A stretch of 11,782 bases of DNA, taken from contig JAEWJD010000126.1 of assembly GCA_023386765.1 (NCBI GenBank), forward strand, positions 1 to 11,782, in the 5' to 3' direction. This DNA is from Pseudomonadota bacterium. Lineage in GTDB: Bacteria > Pseudomonadota > Gammaproteobacteria > Burkholderiales > Burkholderiaceae_B. This document shows positions 7,536 through 11,782 of the stretch, piece by piece. Made by a program: the position numbers and the translations under genes. A model generated the notes under the pieces. That model was not told where the DNA came from, ran no database searches, and was given only the letters and a program-made list of their open reading frames with translations. Within the stretch, counting starts at the first letter, position 1. The number at the start of each line of letters is the position of its first letter.

Positions 7536-7880
7536 CTAGGATTTCCTGTCCGAGCGGGAGGACTGGAAAAAGCGCAGGGTCTGCCAGGCGGTAAATGCCA
7601 GGCCGGCCCAACGCAGCAGGCCGCTGCGCTTGCCGCCCATCACCAGGGCCGAGGCCGCCGAACCGATGATCGGATAGCGCCGGGCCAGGTTGTAGGCCTG
7701 CAGGACCCATTGGGAGGTATCGCCCTTGCCGGGCAGCAGATTTCTGACCAGGTTGCGCGGCTCCAGTGCCCGACCGGTTTCGGCCAGGTTCTGAGCCAGG
7801 GCCTCGCGCTCCAGGGCGGCGCGGGCGCGCAACAGTTCGATACGAACCTGGCGGTCCACCGTCGCGGAATGACGCGTCAT
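7536..7880 (-). CDS. YqjK-like small protein
   Basis: A 114-aa basic, mostly helical protein. Its N-terminal half is a charged helix (VRIELLRARAALEREALAQN). The C-terminal half has YPIIGSAASALVM and a hydrophobic WAGLAFTAWQTLRFF segment near the end that may touch or cross the membrane. The assignment rests mainly on position: it is the third gene after a DUF883 (YqjD-like) and a holin-superfamily (YqjE-like) gene, as in E. coli yqjD-yqjE-yqjK. Its ATG overlaps the stop of the YqjE-like gene as ATGA, so translation is coupled. The biochemical function is unknown in the family. Confidence is high that it is a gene, moderate for the name. Confidence 0.75.
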   Translation of the reverse strand: MTRHSATVDRQVRIELLRARAALEREALAQNLAETGRALEPRNLVRNLLPGKGDTSQWVLQAYNLARRYPIIGSAASALVMGGKRSGLLRWAGLAFTAWQTLRFFQSSRSDRKS

Positions 7881-8305
7881 GAACGCCTCCCTTGGGCTTG
7901 CTGAGCCGCTTCCTGCTGATCGAGCTCGGCCTGCGCCTGGCGCACCTGCTCGAACAACTCGGCGTCACGGCCCAGTTCGTGCAGCGTGGCCTCGAACGGC
8001 GTGGGGCCGCCCAGCAGGCTGCGCCGCACCATGAACAGCAACCCCACCCCCACTACGCCATAGATGCCTGCCAGCCAGCCAAGCGCCACATAACGGTGCT
8101 CGGTCGGCCAGAAGGCCACGGCGATCGTGACGCTGAAGACCAGCACGGCCAGGGTCAGGAACAGCAGGGCGGCGAACGCCATGCCAAGCACCTTCAGCAA
8201 GCGCAGCTTTTCAGCGCCCGCCTCCAGAGCCAGCAACTCAAGGCGCGTACGCAACAGCCCGACCAGGCTGGCGAACACGCCGAATACTGAGGTACGCAAA
8301 CTCAT
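7877..8305 (-). CDS. Phage-holin-superfamily (DUF1469/YqjE-like) membrane protein
   Basis: A 142-aa inner-membrane protein. An amphipathic N-terminus (SLRTSVFGVFASLVGLLRTR, then LELLALEAGAEKLRLLK) leads into two transmembrane segments, about residues 39-66 and 72-93, joined by a short loop WPTEHRY. A charged, coiled C-terminal tail rich in Glu/Gln/Ala follows. This layout is that of the YqjE/DUF1469 family, named after the holin superfamily but found in ordinary chromosomes, with no shown lytic role. The ATG at 8305 is chosen over an upstream TTG at 8350, which lies inside a terminator hairpin. No clear Shine-Dalgarno precedes 8305, where the mRNA is a U-run instead. The stop overlaps the YqjK-like start. 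Confidence 0.8.
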   Translation of the reverse strand: MSLRTSVFGVFASLVGLLRTRLELLALEAGAEKLRLLKVLGMAFAALLFLTLAVLVFSVTIAVAFWPTEHRYVALGWLAGIYGVVGVGLLFMVRRSLLGGPTPFEATLHELGRDAELFEQVRQAQAELDQQEAAQQAQGRRS

Positions 8306-8311
8306 GAGTCG

Positions 8312-8358
8312 AAAAAAGGGCAACGGCTGGCCGGCGCCTTGCGGCGCCAACCAGCCGT
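8312..8358 (-). terminator. Terminator or attenuator between the YqjD-like and YqjE-like genes
   Basis: The inverted repeat has arms 8323-8330 with 8351-8358 (8 bp) and 8333-8338 with 8343-8348 (6 bp), with a 2x2 internal mismatch. On the minus-strand RNA the loop is GCAA, a GNRA tetraloop. Five bases later a run of six U follows (8317-8312). It begins 8 bases after the DUF883 stop and ends 6 bases before the next ATG. It probably gives partial termination. Confidence 0.65.
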
Positions 8359-8366
8359 CAACCGCT

Positions 8367-8684
8367 TTAGCGGCGGCTGATCAGCAAGCCGAGCAGCAGG
8401 CCGGTCACGCCTGCGATGCCGATGGCTTGCCAGGGATTGTCGTGCACGTAATCGTCGGTGGCACGGGCCGCACGGCGGCCATGTTCCAGCACGGCATCCT
8501 GGGCATCATAAAGCGCCTCGCGGGTACGCTTGAGCGATGCCAGGGCACGCTCGCGCAGCTCGGAGGCAGCCTCTCCCGACGAAGACGCCGCTTCACGCAG
8601 CAGGGCTTCGGCGTCATTCAGGCTGCTCTTGACGCTGTCGATCAGCTTGTCTTTCGAAATATCTTCAGACTTTTTAGCGGGCAT
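8367..8684 (-). CDS. DUF883 (YqjD/ElaB-like) membrane-anchored protein
   Basis: A 105-aa protein with a long charged helix (about residues 7-80, many Glu/Lys/Arg/Ala). A single C-terminal membrane segment follows from DNPWQAIGIAGVTGLLLGLL (82-101), ending S-R-R. This is the signature of the DUF883 family, whose E. coli members ElaB and YqjD are C-tail-anchored inner-membrane proteins reported to associate with ribosomes and to be stationary-phase or stress regulated. The ATG at 8684 has GGAG 6 bases upstream and its own candidate promoter at 8719-8746. A terminator-like hairpin directly after the stop suggests this gene is expressed more strongly than the two genes below it. Ribosome association is family knowledge, not something the sequence shows. 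Confidence 0.88.
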   Translation of the reverse strand: MPAKKSEDISKDKLIDSVKSSLNDAEALLREAASSSGEAASELRERALASLKRTREALYDAQDAVLEHGRRAARATDDYVHDNPWQAIGIAGVTGLLLGLLISRR

Positions 8685-8718
8685 AGCGGGCTCCTGTTGA
8701 TGTGTCGTCGGTTAAACC

Positions 8719-8746
8719 ATAATACCAGCGCAAATCGCATCGGCAA
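8719..8746 (-). promoter_or_regulatory. Candidate extended -10 promoter for the DUF883 gene
   Basis: On the minus strand, -10 TATTAT (8724-8719, 5 of 6) is preceded by TGG, giving the TGn extended -10. A -35 TTGCCG (8746-8741, 4 of 6) lies 16 bases upstream. Transcription would start about 30 bases before the ATG at 8684. The small inverted repeat CAAGC-ACG-GCTTG (8744-8756) overlaps the -35. Confidence 0.5.
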
Positions 8747-8766
8747 GCACGGCTTGATACGAACTG

Positions 8767-9471
8767 CTACTTCACCTGCGTAATCTCAACCACCGATTTA
8801 CTGCCCGACAGATCGATCTCCTGCTTCATGACCATATCCAGCGCCGGGCAATACCAATCGGTGACGCGTGTGTTCATTCCAGGTATGGGCAAAGTCAGCC
8901 CTTTAAAGGTCGCCATGGTCGGATCGCTATTGCGCGTATAGCGCAAGGGCCAACAGGATTGCTCGCCCAGGGCGGTGGCGATCTTCTGGCGGGCCCCCAC
9001 GGTTTTTTCACCGATGCGGATAGTGGTGCTGGGCTGCCCGCCCAGCGGCGACTCCTTGCCGATGTTCAGGCGATAGCTCGCACCCGGCAGACGCTGCCCC
9101 TGGCCCTGTATCTTGTCATAGGCGAACAGGCCCAGCATGCGCAGATCGAACTCGCCCTCGGCCGGGCTGGTGCTGCCGTAGCGCACGAAACTGGCCTGGC
9201 CGTTCTTGACTGTCATGAGGTAATCCAGGCGCGACTTAGCCGGCGGCAGGCCGGCATAGGCGAAACTGGCCTGCCCGCGCACCCGCGCACGGCAGTTGTC
9301 ACCGTTCTGGCGGCGCACCTCGTCGAACTGCAGGTCCGCCCCCAGGCTGACGTTGCCGGAACCGGTCAGTTGAACCTGGCCGCCATCATGCATGAAACGG
9401 GCGTCACACACCCCTGCCTGCGCCAGCGGCGCAACACCGGCCAATGCCAGTGCAAGCATCCATCGAGCCAC
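8767..9471 (-). CDS. Exported protein of unknown function, four cysteines
   Basis: A 234-aa secreted protein that I do not recognise with confidence. GTG 9471 is chosen as the start because AGGAG lies 8 bases upstream (9480-9484) and it opens directly into a signal peptide, with cleavage likely after A-Q-A19. An internal ATG at 9459 is the alternative. The mature chain looks beta-rich, with alternating polar/hydrophobic strands such as VQLTGSGNVSLGADLQF and STTIRIGEKTVG. It has exactly four cysteines (22, 60, 173, 208), enough for two disulfides. The C-terminal TDWYCPALDMVMKQEIDLSG resembles the closing strands of periplasmic DUF3108-type proteins, but this is only a faint likeness. The gene is divergent from cysG and is followed on the same strand by the DUF883 gene with its own promoter. 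No function is proposed beyond a periplasmic or outer-membrane location. Confidence 0.78.
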   Translation of the reverse strand: MARWMLALALAGVAPLAQAGVCDARFMHDGGQVQLTGSGNVSLGADLQFDEVRRQNGDNCRARVRGQASFAYAGLPPAKSRLDYLMTVKNGQASFVRYGSTSPAEGEFDLRMLGLFAYDKIQGQGQRLPGASYRLNIGKESPLGGQPSTTIRIGEKTVGARQKIATALGEQSCWPLRYTRNSDPTMATFKGLTLPIPGMNTRVTDWYCPALDMVMKQEIDLSGSKSVVEITQVK

Positions 9472-9594
9472 CCTTATTACTCCTGTCTTGCGCCCCACCC
9501 GCCGGGGCTGGCGTCTGTCTCGCGATACTACACCGCCTGCCCGGCCCGATTGCCGCAAATCACTTCCGGCTATATCCAAGAAAGTAATCAAACG

Positions 9595-9623
9595 TTGGGT
9601 TCGGACCAGCGGCTTCCTATGAT
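9595..9623 (+). promoter_or_regulatory. Candidate promoter of cysG
   Basis: TTGGGT (9595-9600) and TATGAT (9618-9623, 5 of 6 to the -10 consensus) are exactly 17 bases apart, ending about 36 bases before the cysG ATG. It lies in the 187-base gap between cysG and the divergent exported-protein gene. I found no equally good promoter for the latter. Confidence 0.4.
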
Positions 9624-9658
9624 CGAAGCCATTTCAATACCCCTTGGCCGGATACTTC

Positions 9659-11083
9659 ATGACGCTTTTCCCGATTTTCTCCGACCTGAAAAACCGGCCG
9701 GTTCTGGTGGTCGGTGGCGGCGAAGTCGCCACGCGCAAAGTCCAGGCCCTGCTGCAGGCCGGAGCCCTGGTGACCGTCGGTGCGCCATCGCTCGGGCCGG
9801 CCTTATCCGAGGCCCTGGCTGCTGGCCGGATTACCCATCGGCCGGGCCGCTTCGATCCCGCCTGGCTGGAGCAGGCCTGGCTGGTGATCGCCGCCACCGA
9901 TGAGCGCGCCACCAACACCCAGGTCTATGAGGCGGCCAGCGCGCGCCGCCTGTTCTGCAACGTCGTGGACGACCCCGCACTCTCGAGCTTTCAAGTCCCG
10001 GCCATCGTCGACCGCTCCCCGTTGGTGATCGCGATTTCTTCCTCTGGCGTCGCACCGGTGCTGGCGCGACGTCTGCGCGAACGGCTGGAGTCCTTGCTGG
10101 ACCAGAGCCTGGGGGCCCTGGCCGGCCTGGCCGCCCGCTACCGCAGCCAGATCCGCGAACGCCATCGCGAACTGGGCGCACGCCGCCGCTTCTATGACTG
10201 GTTGCTGGACGGCCCGGTTGGCGCAGCGCTGCGCCGCGCACGCCCGGACGAAGCCGAGACGGCCCTGCGTCAGGCGCTCTCACAGGCCGAGACGCCGACA
10301 CCCGGACGCGTGGTGCTGGTAGGCGCCGGCCCGGGCGACCCGGGACTGCTGACCCTCAAGGCGCTGCGCGCGCTCAACGAAGCCGATGTCATTCTGCATG
10401 ACCGCCTGGTCAGTGCCGAGGTGTTGGCGCTGGCGCGGCGCGACGCCGATTGCGTTGCGGTGGGCAAACGCCCCGGCGAAGACCACGACGCCACCCAGGC
10501 GCGCATTCATGCGCTGATGCGCGAATACGCCCAGGCCGGCCGCCGCGTGGTACGTCTCAAAGGCGGCGACGCCTTCATTTTCGGGCGTGGCGGTGAAGAA
10601 CTGGAGTATCTGCGCGCCCACGGCGTGGATTATGAAGTGGTGCCGGGCATCACGGCGGCCCTTGCCTGTGCCGCCTATGCCGGCATCCCCCTGACCCATC
10701 GCGATCATGCGCAGTCGCTGCAACTGGTCACCGCCCATTGCCGCGGCGAGGAAGACAGCCTGGACTGGGCCGGCCTGGCACGCAACCGCCAGACCGTGGC
10801 TTTCTATATGGGAGTCGGGCAGCTGGAAGCCTTGGCCGCGCGCCTGATCGCCCATGGCAGGGCGCCCGACACGCCGTTCGCCCTGGTGGAAAATGGCAGC
10901 CGCCCCGAACAGCGCGTGGTCAGCGGCCCGCTGTCGCAACTGGCGGCGCTGGCGCGCCAGCATGCCGTGGCTGCCCCCGCCCTGCTGATCGTGGGCGAGG
11001 TGGCCGCGCTGGCCTCGTCACTGGCCTGGTTTGGCGCGACGACACCGCAAGCCGCGCCGCAGGCCGAGCGGCGGGCTGCCTGA
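9659..11083 (+). CDS. cysG: CysG, siroheme synthase (dehydrogenase/ferrochelatase plus uroporphyrinogen-III methyltransferase)
   Basis: A 474-aa trifunctional enzyme making siroheme, the cofactor of sulfite and nitrite reductases, from uroporphyrinogen III. The N-terminal half (1 to about 210) is the NAD-dependent precorrin-2 dehydrogenase/ferrochelatase. It has [13 protein letters not shown], then FCNVVD104D and the AISS128SG site, with Asp104 and Ser128 at the same numbers as in the enteric enzyme. The C-terminal half, from [19 protein letters not shown], is the SAM-dependent methyltransferase, with [44 protein letters not shown] and VAFYMG. ATG 9659 is used instead of an in-frame TTG at 9644 because it matches the enteric N-terminus. 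It runs about 17 residues longer than E. coli CysG, mostly as a low-complexity Ala/Gln/Arg tail. No sulfite reductase genes are adjacent. It converges on upp with 21 bases between the stops. Confidence 0.95.
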   Translation: MTLFPIFSDLKNRPVLVVGGGEVATRKVQALLQAGALVTVGAPSLGPALSEALAAGRITHRPGRFDPAWLEQAWLVIAATDERATNTQVYEAASARRLFCNVVDDPALSSFQVPAIVDRSPLVIAISSSGVAPVLARRLRERLESLLDQSLGALAGLAARYRSQIRERHRELGARRRFYDWLLDGPVGAALRRARPDEAETALRQALSQAETPTPGRVVLVGAGPGDPGLLTLKALRALNEADVILHDRLVSAEVLALARRDADCVAVGKRPGEDHDATQARIHALMREYAQAGRRVVRLKGGDAFIFGRGGEELEYLRAHGVDYEVVPGITAALACAAYAGIPLTHRDHAQSLQLVTAHCRGEEDSLDWAGLARNRQTVAFYMGVGQLEALAARLIAHGRAPDTPFALVENGSRPEQRVVSGPLSQLAALARQHAVAAPALLIVGEVAALASSLAWFGATTPQAAPQAERRAA

Positions 11084-11104
11084 GGCCGCCCCCGCACTGA
11101 CGCC

Positions 11105-11743
11105 TTACAGTACCTTCTGGGTGGTGCCGAAGATACGGTCACCGGCATCGCCCAGGCCCGGCATGATGTAGCCCTGCTCGTTCAGGCAGCGGTCCACCGA
11201 GGCGGTGTAGATATGCACGTCCGGATGGCGCGCCAGCACGGCCTGGATGCCTTCCGGGGCCGCCACCAGAGTCAGGGCGCGGATTTCGCGCGCGCCGGCC
11301 CGCTTGAGCATGTCGATGGTGGCGACCATCGAGCCGCCGGTGGCCAGCATCGGGTCGACGATCAGGGCCAGGCGCTGGTCCAGCTCGCCCACCAGGCGCT
11401 CCAGGTAGGTATGCGCCTGAAGGGTTTCTTCGTTGCGAGCCAGGCCCACCACGCTCACCTTGGCGCCCGGGATGAGGCTCAGCACACCGTCCAGCATGCC
11501 GATGCCGGCGCGCAGGATGGGCACCACGGTGACCTTCTTGCCGGCGATCTTCTCGACTTCGACCTGGCCGCACCAGCCCTCGACCGTGGTGGGGGCCAGC
11601 GCCATGTCCTTGGACGCTTCGTAGGTCAGCAGTGCGGCGACCTCCTGAGACAGCTCGCGAAAGCTCTTGGTGCTCAGGTCGGCGCGGCGCATGATGCCGA
11701 GCTTGTGCCGCACCAGCGGATGACGGATTTCATGCACGGGCAT
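11105..11743 (-). CDS. upp: Upp, uracil phosphoribosyltransferase
   Basis: A 212-aa cytosolic salvage enzyme (E. coli 208 aa) that converts uracil and PRPP to UMP and pyrophosphate. The whole chain follows the Upp pattern: [15 protein letters not shown] at the N-terminus, [16 protein letters not shown] (73-88), the PRPP loop VD130PMLATGGS138, and the uracil-binding [16 protein letters not shown] (192-207) near the end. ATG 11743 is taken as the start, with GGAG 9 bases upstream (11753-11756). An in-frame TTG at 11758 would place the ribosome binding site inside the gene. The 39 bases upstream up to the window edge are too short to judge the promoter. No uracil permease (uraA) is visible here. 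The assignment is near certain. Confidence 0.97.
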   Translation of the reverse strand: MPVHEIRHPLVRHKLGIMRRADLSTKSFRELSQEVAALLTYEASKDMALAPTTVEGWCGQVEVEKIAGKKVTVVPILRAGIGMLDGVLSLIPGAKVSVVGLARNEETLQAHTYLERLVGELDQRLALIVDPMLATGGSMVATIDMLKRAGAREIRALTLVAAPEGIQAVLARHPDVHIYTASVDRCLNEQGYIMPGLGDAGDRIFGTTQKVL

Positions 11744-11782
11744 GTGCGGATTCTCCAAAATTAACGATATCAGCCGTCCGGC

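Noticed and set aside
7877..8350. The holin-superfamily protein as evidence of a prophage lysis cassette
   Set aside because: The protein matches the chromosomal YqjE/DUF1469 type in a yqjD-yqjE-yqjK layout. No endolysin, spanin or other phage gene is nearby.
11069..11089. GCGGC/GCCGC inverted repeat at the cysG end as a terminator
   Set aside because: Only 5 bp with an 11-base loop and no T-run. Expected by chance in sequence this GC-rich.

Overview
The window is GC-rich, densely coded bacterial chromosome. It most resembles a betaproteobacterium of the Alcaligenaceae (Bordetella/Achromobacter type). The signs are an orphan tripartite-tricarboxylate-transporter (Bug) binding protein heading a CoA-based catabolic operon under an IclR regulator, the style of UbiD, CysG and Upp, and the codon use. 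The genus is inferred from these traits and was not tested by any search. I saw no mobile element, CRISPR array, tRNA or rRNA, and no gene-free stretch longer than about 190 bases.

Layout from left to right. A truncated minus-strand gene of unknown function (1-126) diverges from ubiD (212-1756, +), the ubiquinone-pathway decarboxylase. ubiD ends against a convergent five-gene minus-strand operon, with a GC-rich hairpin between the two stop codons. Read in its own direction the operon is: Bug periplasmic binding protein (6611-5634), acyl-CoA synthetase (5617-4112), citryl-CoA-lyase-like protein (4115-3324), SDR oxidoreductase A (3327-2602) and SDR oxidoreductase B (2605-1793). The last four genes are joined by three identical 4-base ATGA start/stop overlaps. 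A divergent IclR-family regulator (6710-7474, +) shares a roughly 100-base control region with the operon. That region holds a perfect 18-base palindrome lying between the proposed -35 and -10 of the Bug promoter.

Next, a perfect 13-bp bidirectional terminator hairpin (7484-7514) separates iclR from a minus-strand cluster laid out like E. coli yqjD-yqjE-yqjK. This is a DUF883 membrane-anchored protein, a holin-superfamily two-TM protein and a small YqjK-like protein. A terminator-like hairpin sits between the first two. Upstream of this cluster, on the same strand, is an unrecognised exported protein of 234 aa with four cysteines (9471-8767). Divergent from it is cysG (9659-11083, +), the trifunctional siroheme synthase, which converges on upp (11743-11105, -), uracil phosphoribosyltransferase.

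ubiD, cysG and upp are ordinary core metabolism, and the yqj-like trio is a common envelope or stress cluster. The accessory part is the IclR-Bug-ligase-lyase-SDR-SDR block. It looks like a complete capture, activation, oxidation and cleavage route for an unidentified carboxylic acid. Its citrate-synthase-fold enzyme has Asn where the canonical catalytic Asp is expected, which makes its chemistry the most open question in the window.
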